A stretch of 64,000 bases of DNA from Streptomyces galbus (GTDB lineage Bacteria > Actinomycetota > Actinomycetes > Streptomycetales > Streptomycetaceae). Positions 1 through 7,755 of the stretch are shown here, one piece after another. How positions within the stretch are numbered: position 1 is the stretch's first letter; every line of letters starts with the position of its first letter. Below the pieces are notes generated by a model. That model was given only the letters and a program-made list of their open reading frames with translations. It did no database searches and was not told the DNA's origin. The DNA is taken from positions 110,605-174,604 of the forward strand of contig NZ_SZPR01000013.1 in assembly GCF_005280195.1 (NCBI RefSeq). Reading direction: 5' to 3'. A program made the position numbers and the translations under genes.

Positions 1-1613
1 GTCCAGGCGGCGCGGCGCCGCCCGAGTTCGGCGTCGTCCACGTGCAGGTGGAGGCTGCGCGCCTCGACGTCGAGGGTGACGAGGTCGCCGCTGCGCACCA
101 GGGCCAGCGGCCCGCCGACGTAGGACTCGGGTGCCACGTGCAGGACGCAGGCGCCGTAACTGGTGCCGCTCATCCGGGCGTCGGAGATGCGGACCATGTC
201 GCGCACGCCCTGCTTGAGCAGGTGGTCCGGGATCGGCAGCATGCCGTACTCGGGCATGCCGGGGCCGCCCTTGGGGCCGGCGTTGCGCAGCACCAGGACG
301 CTGTCGGCGGTGATGCCGAGCGACGGGTCGTCGATGGTGCGTTGCATGGTCCGGTAGTCGTCGAAGACGACCGCGGGGCCGGTGTGCTTCAGCAGGTGCG
401 GCTCGGCGGCGATGTGCTTGATCACCGCGCCGTCCGGGCAGAGGTTGCCCCGCAGGACGGCCACCCCGCCCTCGGCCGCGACGGGGTTGTCGCGCGGGCG
501 GATCACGTCGTCGTGGTGCACCCGCGCGCCCTCGATCTGCTCGCGCAGGGTGTCGTGGGAGACGGTCGGCCGGTCCAGGTGGAGCAGGTCCGGGATCCGG
601 GAGAGGAAGCCGGGCAGTCCGCCCGCGAAGTGGAAGTCCTCCATGAGGTACGTCCGTCCGCCGGGCCGCACGTTGGCGAGGACCGGGACCGTGCGGGCGA
701 TGCGGTCGAAGTCGTCGAGGGTGAGCCGCACTCCGGCGCGGCCCGCCATGGCGATCAGGTGGATCACCGCGTTGGTGGAGCCGCCGAGTCCGAGCACGGT
801 GGTGACCGCGTCCTCGAAGGCCTCCCGGGTGAGGATGTCGCTCACCTTCCGGCCGCGGTGGATCAGTTCGACGACGGTCAGGCCCGCTCGGGCGGCCATC
901 CGGTCGTGCCCGGAGTCGACCGCCGGGATGCTGGACGCGCCGGGCACGGTGACGCCGAGCGCCTCGGCGGCGGCCGTGAGCGTGGAGGCGGTGCCCATGG
1001 TCATGCAGTGGCCGGGCGAGCGGGCGAGGCCGCTCTCCAGCTCGGCCAGCTCGCAGTCGCCGATGAGTCCGGCGCGCTTGTCGTCCCAGTACTTCCACAT
1101 GTCGGTGCCGGAGCCGAGCACCTCGTTGCGCCAGTGGCCCGGCAGCATCGGGCCCGCGGGCACGAACACGGTGGGCAGGTCGGCGGAGGCGGCGCCCATC
1201 AGCAGCGCGGGCGTCGTCTTGTCGCAGCCGCCCATGAGCACCGCGCCGTCCACCGGGTAGGAGCGCAGCAGCTCCTCGGTCTCCATCGCGAGCAGGTTGC
1301 GGTAGAGCATCGGGGTCGGCTTCTGGAAGGTCTCGCTCAGCGTGGCGACCGGGAACTCCAGCGGGAAGCCGCCCGCCTGCCACACCCCGCGCTTGACGGC
1401 CTGGGCGCGGTCGCGCAGGTGGACGTGGCAGGGGTTGATGTCCGACCAGGTGTTGAGGATCGCGACGACCGGCTTGCCGAGGTGCTCCTCGGGCAGGTAG
1501 CCGAGCTGGCGGGTGCGGGCGCGGTGGCTGAACGAGCGCAGCCCGTCGGTGCCGTACCACTGGTGGCTGCGCAGGTCCTCGGGGTTCCTTCGGGGCGGTC
1601 CGGGTGCGGTCAC
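1..1613 (-). CDS. IlvD/Edd-family sugar-acid dehydratase, C-terminus beyond window
   Basis: This enzyme belongs to the IlvD/Edd dehydratases, closest in type to L-arabonate dehydratase. The family removes water from an aldonic or aldaric acid to give a 2-keto-3-deoxy acid. About 537 codons are visible and the C-terminal end lies off the left edge. The three expected Fe-S ligand cysteines are readable: NPCH (C62), MGGCDKTTP (C130) and SPGHC (C203). The GTG start overlaps the TGA of the upstream aldolase-fold gene (GTGA), so the two are translationally coupled. Context (KdgD, uronate dehydrogenase) points to an aldarate or aldonate substrate; the exact sugar acid is inference. Confidence 0.88.
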   Translation of the reverse strand, partial: MTAPGPPRRNPEDLRSHQWYGTDGLRSFSHRARTRQLGYLPEEHLGKPVVAILNTWSDINPCHVHLRDRAQAVKRGVWQAGGFPLEFPVATLSETFQKPTPMLYRNLLAMETEELLRSYPVDGAVLMGGCDKTTPALLMGAASADLPTVFVPAGPMLPGHWRNEVLGSGTDMWKYWDDKRAGLIGDCELAELESGLARSPGHCMTMGTASTLTAAAEALGVTVPGASSIPAVDSGHDRMAARAGLTVVELIHRGRKVSDILTREAFEDAVTTVLGLGGSTNAVIHLIAMAGRAGVRLTLDDFDRIARTVPVLANVRPGGRTYLMEDFHFAGGLPGFLSRIPDLLHLDRPTVSHDTLREQIEGARVHHDDVIRPRDNPVAAEGGVAVLRGNLCPDGAVIKHIAAEPHLLKHTGPAVVFDDYRTMQRTIDDPSLGITADSVLVLRNAGPKGGPGMPEYGMLPIPDHLLKQGVRDMVRISDARMSGTSYGACVLHVAPESYVGGPLALVRSGDLVTLDVEARSLHLHVDDAELGRRRAAW

Positions 1614-2521
1614 GACGACCACCCCGCGGCTATGGCGGCCACCTCGGCCCGTTCCGTGTCGGGCAGCAGCCGACTGGGCGGGCGCACGTCCCGGCGGCAC
1701 AGCCCGAGCGAGGCGAGGGCCTCCTTGACGACGGTGACGTTGTCCGCGCTGCCGTTGGCGGCGCGCAGTTCCTCGAAGCGGCGGATCTGCTCCCAGACCT
1801 TCATCGCGGCCGGGTAGTCGCCGGCCCGCAGCGCCTCGATCATGTCGCGCGAGACGGACGGGGCGACGTTGACCAGGCCCGAGGTGAAGCCGGTGGCGCC
1901 GGCCGAGAAGTACGAGGGCGCGTACGGCTCGGCGAGGCCCGCGACCCACACGAAGCGGTCCAGGCCCGCGTCGCGGGCGAACGCGGCGAACTTCGCGGCG
2001 TCCGGCACGGCGTACTTCACACCGATCACGTTGGGACAGGCGTCGGCGAGCTGGGCGAGGCGGGCGCCGGGGAGCTGGGCGTTGCGGATGTACGGCACGA
2101 CGCCCAGGTCGGGGACGGCCTCGGCGATGGCGCGGTGGTAGTCGACCCAGCCGCTCTGCGCGACGTAGGGGTGGACGGGCTGGTGGACCATGACCATCCG
2201 GGCGCCCAGCTCGCGGGCGTGCCGGGCGGAGGCGACGGCGGTGGGCATGTCGTGGCCGACGCCGACCAGGACGGCGGCGCGGTCGCCGCTCTCCTCGACG
2301 GTCAGCTCGGTGACCAGGCGGCGCTCCTCGGGGGTGAGGGCGTAGAACTCGCCGGTGTTGCCGTTGGGGGTGAGGGTGGTGATCCCGGCGTCGAGCAGCC
2401 GGCGCAGCAGCGCCCGGTGGGTCCGCCGGTCGACGGAGCCGTCCTCGGCGAACGGGGTCACCGGGATGGCGACCACGTCGGCCAGGGCCGCACGCTGGCT
2501 CTCGAACACCACGCTGCTCAT
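1610..2521 (-). CDS. KdgD-like dihydrodipicolinate synthase superfamily enzyme
   Basis: A 303-residue TIM-barrel enzyme of the DHDPS/N-acetylneuraminate lyase superfamily. The Schiff-base lysine is in VIGVKYAVPD (K169) and the superfamily loop reads GNTGEF. In place of the DapA signature (LYDIPGR) it has VPYIRN (Y144, R146). That matches the Tyr-x-Arg pattern of the KdgD at 5253-6206 better than DapA, so a 2-keto-3-deoxy sugar acid is the likelier substrate. The ATG overlaps the upstream gntR stop (ATGA) and its stop overlaps the dehydratase start, giving a three-gene operon. Expected role: dehydratase or aldolase acting on the product of the neighbouring dehydratase. Confidence 0.85.
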   Translation of the reverse strand: MSSVVFESQRAALADVVAIPVTPFAEDGSVDRRTHRALLRRLLDAGITTLTPNGNTGEFYALTPEERRLVTELTVEESGDRAAVLVGVGHDMPTAVASARHARELGARMVMVHQPVHPYVAQSGWVDYHRAIAEAVPDLGVVPYIRNAQLPGARLAQLADACPNVIGVKYAVPDAAKFAAFARDAGLDRFVWVAGLAEPYAPSYFSAGATGFTSGLVNVAPSVSRDMIEALRAGDYPAAMKVWEQIRRFEELRAANGSADNVTVVKEALASLGLCRRDVRPPSRLLPDTERAEVAAIAAGWSS

Positions 2522-3186
2522 TCCTGGCCCTCCTGGTGGGATGCGGGGACGTCCGCCCCGGGGAACGCCCGCTCGACGAAGGACGCGATGTGGGCGTGCA
2601 GGGCGCGGGCCGCGCCGTCCGCGTCGCCGGCCAGCGCCAGGCGCAGGATCTCCCGGTGCTCGCCGGCCTCGCGCTCCCAGGAGGGGTCGGCGGCCCAGGC
2701 CACGGCGGAGACCAGGGCGGCCTGGTCGCGGACCTCGTCGAGCATCCGGCCGAGCAGCGGGTTGCCGCACGGCACGTACAGGGCGCGGTGGAACTCCCGG
2801 TTGGCGAGGGAGCGTTCGGCGGTGTCGGTGGCGTCGTCGGCCCGGGTGAGGGCGTCGCGGGCGGCGTCCAGGGAGGCGCCCCGGCGCACCGCCCGGCGCA
2901 GCGCCTCGGGTTCGAGGAGCAGCCGCACGTCGTAGACCTCGCGCGCCATGTCCGCGTCCACCATGCGCACCGTGACGCCCTTGTACTGGCTCATCACGAC
3001 CAGCCCGGTGCCGGCCAGGGTCTTGAGCGCCTCGCGCACCGGGGTCTTGGAGACCCCGAACTGCGCGGCGAGCTCGGTCTCGACCAGGGCCTGGCCGGGC
3101 GTGAGCTGCCCGGTGAGGATGCGGCGTTTGATCTCCTCCAGCACGTACTGCGTACGGGAGGGAATCGGCGTGGGCACAGAGGTCAT
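2518..3186 (-). CDS. GntR-family (FadR/FCD) transcriptional regulator
   Basis: A 222-residue repressor-type regulator. An N-terminal winged helix (FGVSKTPVREALKTLAGTGLV) is followed by an FCD ligand-binding domain with metal-site histidines (NREFHRALY, GEHREIL, LHAHI). FCD-type GntR proteins commonly sense sugar acids. It is the first gene of the operon with the KdgD-like enzyme and the dehydratase, so autoregulation of that operon is likely. The ATG at 3186 is preferred over in-frame codons upstream because the conserved domain begins shortly after it. A candidate operator lies at 3256-3268. Confidence 0.88.
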   Translation of the reverse strand: MTSVPTPIPSRTQYVLEEIKRRILTGQLTPGQALVETELAAQFGVSKTPVREALKTLAGTGLVVMSQYKGVTVRMVDADMAREVYDVRLLLEPEALRRAVRRGASLDAARDALTRADDATDTAERSLANREFHRALYVPCGNPLLGRMLDEVRDQAALVSAVAWAADPSWEREAGEHREILRLALAGDADGAARALHAHIASFVERAFPGADVPASHQEGQE

Positions 3187-3255
3187 GCGCGCCTCTCGGA
3201 AGTCACGTGTCAGATCTCGGTGTATCTGATCTCGTGTATCGCGTCTCATATATGA

Positions 3256-3268
3256 CGTACGAAGTACG
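3256..3268. promoter_or_regulatory. candidate GntR operator upstream of the dehydratase operon
   Basis: A perfect inverted repeat, CGTAC-GAA-GTACG, sits about 70 bp upstream of the gntR start beside AT-rich sequence (CATATATG). This is a typical size and place for an FCD-GntR operator. Binding is inferred from position and symmetry only. Confidence 0.4.
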
Positions 3269-3364
3269 ACGCGTTGAAGGTAGGAGGGGGCCCGTGTTTC
3301 GTCAATGCTTCCGACACAGAAACCTGGGGCGGCGGCGCGAAGGCGCAGGTGGGGGCGGAAAGAA

Positions 3365-3400
3365 GGGCCGCCCGCCCCCGGTGGCGGGGACGGGCGGCCC
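3365..3400 (-). terminator. hairpin terminator after the TIGR03086 gene
   Basis: A 10-bp perfect stem (GGGCCGCCCG with CGGGCGGCCC) encloses a GC-rich inner stem. On the minus strand it is followed by the T-rich run CTTCTTTCC. It lies about 24 bp beyond the stop of the gene at 3424-4008. Confidence 0.6.
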
Positions 3401-3423
3401 TGGGCGCGCGGGAGCCGGGGCGG

Positions 3424-4008
3424 TCACGGGGTCCAGTGCGGGTCGCGGCCGCTGAGGCCCACGGCGCGGTCGAGGAGCGGCGCGTCGTCGGGGACGGGGA
3501 CGGGCGGGCCGAAGGGGCCCTCACCGCCGCCCTGCGCCACCTGCAGCAGGAAGGCGTGGGCCGCCCCGAGCGCGGCCGGGTCGGGGACGTACTCCTGGCC
3601 GGTGGCGCGGGCCAGGTCCCAGCCGTGCACGACCAGTTCGTCGGCGGCCACGGCGAAGGCCACCTCGGCGGGCAGGTCGATGCTGCCGGCGCGGGTCATG
3701 CCGCTCGTGGCGGCCGGGTCGCGCCAGGCGTCGGCCAGCTCCTCCAGGACCTTGGGCAGCTCCGTGCGCCAGCCGGGCCCGACGTCGGGCAGGCTCGCGT
3801 CCGGCCGGGTGTCGGTGGCCGGCCCGAAGTCCTTGCGGGCCGCGTCGCGGAACGCCACCGAGAGGCCGGCCAGGTGCCCCAGCAGATGACGCACCGCGTA
3901 CTGCGGACAGGGCGTCGCACCGCCCAGCTGGGCGTCCGTCACCCCCTCCGCGAGCCGGGCGACGACCAGCGCCTGCGGTCCGAGGTCGAGCGTCGTGGGG
4001 TCGGACAT
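3424..4008 (-). CDS. TIGR03086-type metal-binding protein (mycothiol maleylpyruvate isomerase N-terminal fold)
   Basis: A 194-residue protein of the DinB/MDMPI-N fold, common in mycothiol-producing actinobacteria. Visible signatures are an early histidine helix (RHLLGHLAGL) and a second metal-ligand motif, ADELVVHGWDLA, near residue 130. Both match the four-helix metal-binding bundle of TIGR03086 proteins. Members are often thought to be mycothiol-dependent enzymes, but substrates are mostly unknown. It stands alone with its own terminator and is probably not part of the uronate pathway. Confidence 0.8.
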   Translation of the reverse strand: MSDPTTLDLGPQALVVARLAEGVTDAQLGGATPCPQYAVRHLLGHLAGLSVAFRDAARKDFGPATDTRPDASLPDVGPGWRTELPKVLEELADAWRDPAATSGMTRAGSIDLPAEVAFAVAADELVVHGWDLARATGQEYVPDPAALGAAHAFLLQVAQGGGEGPFGPPVPVPDDAPLLDRAVGLSGRDPHWTP

Positions 4009-4098
4009 GGGTGCTCCTCCGGGAGACGGGAATCCCTACCGGAGGGTGGACCGCGCGCCTGCCCGGAATTCATCGGTCGTCGCCGGAGGCCCGCCGCG

Positions 4099-5256
4099 TC
4101 AGCCGCGCAGCGCCTCCCGCACCGCCTCCAGGTCCGCGTCCGAGGCCAGGCCCGCGTGGTAGAGGCGCAGCTCCGTCGCACCCAGCTCACGCGCGCGGGA
4201 CGCGTCCGCGGCGAGGGTGGCCGGGTGGCCCCCCATGCCGGAGACGATCGTGAAGTTGGCCGCGAGGACGGCGTCCGCGCCCGTCTCGGCGAAGGGGGTG
4301 AGCAGGCCGGGGCCGCCCGTGCAGGGCACCACCACGCCGTCCGCGACGGACAGCACGTGCGCGGGGTCGACGCCCGCGTTGGCGCCGGTGTGGTGGGTGA
4401 CCGGGTCGGCGTGCAGCAGCACCTGGAAGCCGTCGGGCGCCGCCGCGCGCACGGCGGCGACGGCCTGCTCCTGCAGGGAACGCGCGGTCGTGTCGCGCCA
4501 CGCGCGCGTGGCGGCCGCCGTGTCCGGCCCGAGCAGCTTCTCGACCCCCGCCCAGCCCCCGTCGTCCGGCGCCCCCCGCCACAGCGGCTCCAGCGCCTGG
4601 CGTACGGCGGCGGCGAGCGCGTCGGCGTCCAGGCCCTGCCCGCCGTAGCCGGCCCGGCAGGCGGCGCAGAAGCACAGGGACATCAGGTAGTGGCCGGCGT
4701 CGCCCAGGCCGACCCCGCCGGTCTTGTCGTGGGCGTGCAGGTGCGCCAGCCCGTACCAGCCGAGGGACTCCAGCTCGGTGCCGGCCGCACCGGGGCGCAC
4801 GGCGGCCTCGGCGGCGAGGTCGACGAGGTACGCGCGCGTGGCGGGCTGGGCGATGCACGGCGCCCAGGGGTAGCGGTCGCCGTAGGCGTTGACCACGGAG
4901 GTGTCCGGGTGCTCGGCGCCCAGGCGGGAGCTGTGCGCGAGGACGACCCAGGTGTGGACCTCCAGACCGGCGTCGCCGAGGGCGGCGGCCGCCTCGCCGA
5001 AGGCGTCGCCCGGGGCCCAGTCGCCGGCCGGGTGGGGGCGCAGGGCGCGTCCCTCCCAGCGCTCGCCCGGCGGGTACAGGGCGGCCGCGTACGCGGCGGT
5101 GACGACGCGGTGGCGGGGGTGGCGGGGGGTCAACGCGCGCGTGGAGTGGTAGGCGGAGGCGAGGGTCACCTGCCGCACGCCGAGCGCGGCGATCCGTGCG
5201 GGGGCCTGCGGGTCCCCGTTGACGTCCCAGGGGTAGACGAACGCCGACGCCTTCAC
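4099..5256 (-). CDS. uncharacterised TIM-barrel-like protein in the uronate cluster
   Basis: A 385-residue protein I cannot assign to a named enzyme. It begins MKASAFVYPWDVNG and has beta-strand/alpha-helix spacing typical of a (beta/alpha)8 barrel. A cysteine cluster (LCFCAACRAGYGG, about residue 195) resembles the CFC..C motif of some putative glycoside hydrolases. There is no signal peptide, so it should be cytoplasmic. The GTG start overlaps the kdgD stop (GTGA) behind a GGAGG ribosome site, so it is co-translated with kdgD. That coupling suggests a task in uronide or aldarate catabolism, such as releasing or isomerising a uronic acid. This is inference from context. Confidence 0.75.
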   Translation of the reverse strand: MKASAFVYPWDVNGDPQAPARIAALGVRQVTLASAYHSTRALTPRHPRHRVVTAAYAAALYPPGERWEGRALRPHPAGDWAPGDAFGEAAAALGDAGLEVHTWVVLAHSSRLGAEHPDTSVVNAYGDRYPWAPCIAQPATRAYLVDLAAEAAVRPGAAGTELESLGWYGLAHLHAHDKTGGVGLGDAGHYLMSLCFCAACRAGYGGQGLDADALAAAVRQALEPLWRGAPDDGGWAGVEKLLGPDTAAATRAWRDTTARSLQEQAVAAVRAAAPDGFQVLLHADPVTHHTGANAGVDPAHVLSVADGVVVPCTGGPGLLTPFAETGADAVLAANFTIVSGMGGHPATLAADASRARELGATELRLYHAGLASDADLEAVREALRG

Positions 5257-6206
5257 TTGTCCTCCGTGCTGTCCTCGTCGAGCAGCGCCTGGCCGCGCTC
5301 GATCAGCTGGGCGAGCTGCTTGACGTGGTCCTCGCCCGGCTCGTGCAGCGGCGGCCGCACCTCCCCCACGTCCAGGCCGCGCAGCCGCACGCCAGCCTTG
5401 ACCAGCGCGACGGCGTACCCGCGGCCCCGGGCGCGCAGTTCGACGAAGGGGCGGTAGAAGCCGTCCAGCAGCCGCCGGGCGGTGGCGTCGTCCCCGGTGT
5501 GCAGCGCGCGGTGGAAGGCGAGGGCGATCTCGGGCGCGAAGCAGAAGACGGCCGAGGAGTAGAGCGGGACGCCGAGGGCGCGGTAGGCGAGCTGGGTCTG
5601 CTCGGCGGTCGGCAGGCCGTTGAAGTAGAGGAAGTCGCCGGTCACCTCGGTGCGCACGGCGCTGATGACGCGCTGCATCAGGTCGAAGTCGCCCACGCCG
5701 TCCTTGAGGCCGACGATCCCTTCGGTGCGGGCGAGTCCGACGACGGTGGCGGGGGTGAACACGGCGTTGTCGCGCTGGTAGACGATCACCGGGAGCGGGG
5801 TGGCGGCGGTGACCTCGCGGTAGTGGCGCAGCAGGCCCTCCTGTCCGGCGACCACCAGGTAGGGCGGCAGGGCGAGCAGTCCGTCGGCGCCCGCCGCGTG
5901 GGCCAGGCGGGCGTAGCGGACGGCGAGCGCGGTGCCGTAGCCGACGCCCGCGACGACCGGGACGCGTCCGCCGGTGACCTCGACGGCGGCGCGCACGCAG
6001 TCCTCGAACTCCTCGGGGGTGAGCGCGTGGAACTCCCCCGTGCCGCAGCAGGCGAAGACGGCCGCCGCGCCCGCCTCGACCCCGCGGCGGACGTGCGCCC
6101 GGTAGACGTCCAGGTCGAGGGAGCCGTCCGGGCCGAAGGCGGTGACGGGGAAGAACAACGGCCCGCTGGGCACGGCGAGTCGGGCGGCGAACGGGGCTGG
6201 CGTCAC
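5253..6206 (-). CDS. kdgD: 5-dehydro-4-deoxyglucarate dehydratase
   Basis: A DHDPS-superfamily enzyme of 317 residues. It decarboxylates and dehydrates 5-dehydro-4-deoxy-D-glucarate to alpha-ketoglutarate semialdehyde in the oxidative uronate pathway. Diagnostic sequence includes GPLFFPVTAF, CCGTGEFHALTPEE, VYQRDN (Y143, R145) and the Schiff-base lysine in VGLKDG (K168). The GTG at 6206 is chosen because GAGGGAG lies 5 bases upstream. An in-frame ATG at 6260 has no ribosome site and overlaps a palindrome. The gene diverges from uronate dehydrogenase and is coupled to the unknown barrel protein downstream. Confidence 0.9.
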   Translation of the reverse strand: MTPAPFAARLAVPSGPLFFPVTAFGPDGSLDLDVYRAHVRRGVEAGAAAVFACCGTGEFHALTPEEFEDCVRAAVEVTGGRVPVVAGVGYGTALAVRYARLAHAAGADGLLALPPYLVVAGQEGLLRHYREVTAATPLPVIVYQRDNAVFTPATVVGLARTEGIVGLKDGVGDFDLMQRVISAVRTEVTGDFLYFNGLPTAEQTQLAYRALGVPLYSSAVFCFAPEIALAFHRALHTGDDATARRLLDGFYRPFVELRARGRGYAVALVKAGVRLRGLDVGEVRPPLHEPGEDHVKQLAQLIERGQALLDEDSTEDK

Positions 6207-6254
6207 GGGCTCTCCCTCGGAGCAGGCGCTGACCGGTGCACGTCTCTGACTGGT

Positions 6255-6270
6255 GTCCATATTTCTGAAC
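6255..6270. promoter_or_regulatory. imperfect palindrome in the kdgD leader
   Basis: GTCCATATTTCTGAAC is an imperfect inverted repeat (GTTCA/TGGAC arms around an A/T core) about 50 bp upstream of the kdgD GTG. It is strikingly AT-rich for this genome. Its size resembles GntR- or IclR-type operators. Which regulator binds is not visible. Confidence 0.4.
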
Positions 6271-6353
6271 ACGGTCACGCTAAGGCGCCCTACCGGGCCG
6301 GTCAAGCGGGAAGAACGGCAGGACAGCACTGGCGGGGGCGACCCGTCCGGCAC

Positions 6354-6382
6354 TTGACGGGCCGGGTCCCGCTCCCTAGCGT
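6354..6382 (+). promoter_or_regulatory. vegetative promoter for uronate dehydrogenase
   Basis: TTGACG and TAGCGT are separated by exactly 17 bp, close to the HrdB consensus. Transcription would start near 6389. Directly downstream is GTGAATGGCGTTTAC (6392-6406), an imperfect inverted repeat and a possible operator. Confidence 0.6.
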
Positions 6383-6433
6383 GTCCACGCATGTGAATGG
6401 CGTTTACGCACGCGGCCGTTGAGAGCCGCCCAC

Positions 6434-6493
6434 ACCCGTCGACACCCGCTGACACCGGCTGACACCCGCCGAGACCCGTCGACACCCGTCGAT
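6434..6493 (+). repeat. 10-bp tandem repeat, six copies, in the udh leader
   Basis: Six degenerate copies of a 10-bp unit (ACCCGTCGAC, ACCCGCTGAC, ACCGGCTGAC and so on) run head to tail. They end immediately before the AAGGAG ribosome site of uronate dehydrogenase. Confidence 0.85.
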
Positions 6494-6508
6494 CAAGGAG
6501 ACCCGAGG

Positions 6509-7318
6509 ATGCCCGCTCCGCGCACCGTCCTGCTCACCGGCGCCGCCGGTGGCGTCGGCACCCTGATGCGGGGCCTGCTCCCCGCGTACGGCTACACGCT
6601 GCGCCTGCTGGACGTGCGGCCGATCGAGGACGAGCCGGACGCCGTCGTCGCGGACCTCTCGGACCGGGACGCCCTGCGCGAGGCCGTGCGGGGCGTCGAC
6701 GCGATCATCCACCTCGCGGGCATCTCCCTGGAAGCCCCGTTCGAGAAGATCCTCCGCGCGAACATCGAGGGCACCTACCACCTCTACGAGGCCGCCCGCG
6801 AGGAGGGCGTCGGCCGTATCGTCTTCGCCTCCTCCAACCACGCGGTGGGCTTCACCCCCCGCCCCCGGGGCGACGACCCGCTCATCCCGGTCGACACGCC
6901 GCGCCGGCCGGACACCTTCTACGGGCTGTCCAAGTGCTTCGGGGAGGACCTGGCCCAGCTCTACTGGGACAAGCACGGCCTGGAGACCGTCTCGGTGCGC
7001 ATCGGCTCCTGCTTCCCGGAGCCGACCAGCGTGCGGATGCTCTCGGTGTGGATGAGCCCCGCCGACGGCGCCCGCCTGTTCCACGCGGCCCTGACCGCGC
7101 CGGACGTCGGCCACACGGTCGTCTACGGCTCCTCCGCCAACACCCGCCTGTGGTGGGACCTGTCGAGCGCGCGGGCGCTCGGCTACGAGCCGCGCGACGA
7201 CTCCGAACCGTACGCCGAGAAGCTGATCGCCGCACAGGGCGACCTGGACGAGGAGACCGTCTCGCACGCGTACCTGGGCGGCCACTTCGTCAACGACCCG
7301 CCGATCTGGCCGTACTGA
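6509..7318 (+). CDS. udh: uronate dehydrogenase (NAD-dependent, extended SDR)
   Basis: A 269-residue extended SDR that oxidises D-glucuronate or D-galacturonate to the aldarate lactone, the first step of the pathway that KdgD completes. The nucleotide motif is TGAAGGVG (residues 11-18) and the catalytic pair is in YGLSK. The family-typical SSNHAVGF and IGSCFPEPTSVRML segments match uronate dehydrogenases rather than UDP-sugar epimerases. The start ATG has AAGGAG 8 bases upstream. It is transcribed divergently from kdgD and ends in a strong hairpin, so it is probably monocistronic. Confidence 0.9.
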   Translation: MPAPRTVLLTGAAGGVGTLMRGLLPAYGYTLRLLDVRPIEDEPDAVVADLSDRDALREAVRGVDAIIHLAGISLEAPFEKILRANIEGTYHLYEAAREEGVGRIVFASSNHAVGFTPRPRGDDPLIPVDTPRRPDTFYGLSKCFGEDLAQLYWDKHGLETVSVRIGSCFPEPTSVRMLSVWMSPADGARLFHAALTAPDVGHTVVYGSSANTRLWWDLSSARALGYEPRDDSEPYAEKLIAAQGDLDEETVSHAYLGGHFVNDPPIWPY

Positions 7319-7333
7319 CGACACCTCACCGAA

Positions 7334-7386
7334 GGGGAGCGACGGGCGGCGCCGCCGTCGGAAGTGACGGAAAACCGTCGCTCCCC
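7334..7386 (+). terminator. terminator after udh
   Basis: GGGGAGCGACGG (7334-7345) pairs perfectly with CCGTCGCTCCCC (7375-7386). The loop holds a smaller GGCGGCGCCGCC hairpin. It starts 15 bp after the udh stop and is the only clear terminator before deoR. Confidence 0.65.
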
Positions 7387-7395
7387 GCGGCGGGC

Positions 7396-7729
7396 GGGCA
7401 CCGAACGGGCCCGCCCGGCGCGCATCCGGGCACCGAACGGGCCCCCGTGCGGTCCATCCGGGCACCGCACCCGGGCAGCACACCGTCCTGGAAGCTCCGC
7501 GGGAGACGACCCGAACCGCACGCCGCGAGTACCGTGACACCCCTCTGAGCAGCCACGAAACCTCCGCCCCCGGTCCGTCCCGACGCCGCCCGCACCCGCG
7601 GCCCGCTCCGGGCAGGCCGCCGACCGAACGGGCACACCCGGGCAGTATCACCTCGGCAACAGACCTGGTCGGCGCCGCGCACCCCCTGTAGAACTTCCCC
7701 CATGAGCCCACCGAGGGCCCGAACGGGCA
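7396..7729 (+). repeat. 32-bp-period repeats and CGAACGGGC elements upstream of deoR
   Basis: This is the gene-free stretch between udh and deoR (7319-7755). GGGCACCGAACGGGCCC occurs at 7396 and 7428, and a diverged copy starts at 7460, a strict 32-bp period. The core CGAACGGGC recurs at 7402, 7434, 7625 and 7720. DeoR-family operators are often widely spaced direct repeats, so these are candidate autoregulatory sites. That role is inference. Confidence 0.55.
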
Positions 7730-7755
7730 ACACGGCAGGAGGCGGGGAGTCGGCC

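Noticed and set aside
42..1817. Long plus-strand open frame over the dehydratase gene
   Set aside because: It mirrors a conserved minus-strand enzyme; its residues are low-complexity Gly/Arg/Val typical of antisense frames in GC-rich DNA.
7396..7480. CRISPR-like array because of the 32-bp period
   Set aside because: Only three copies, the repeat covers half the period, the third copy is diverged and no cas genes are present.
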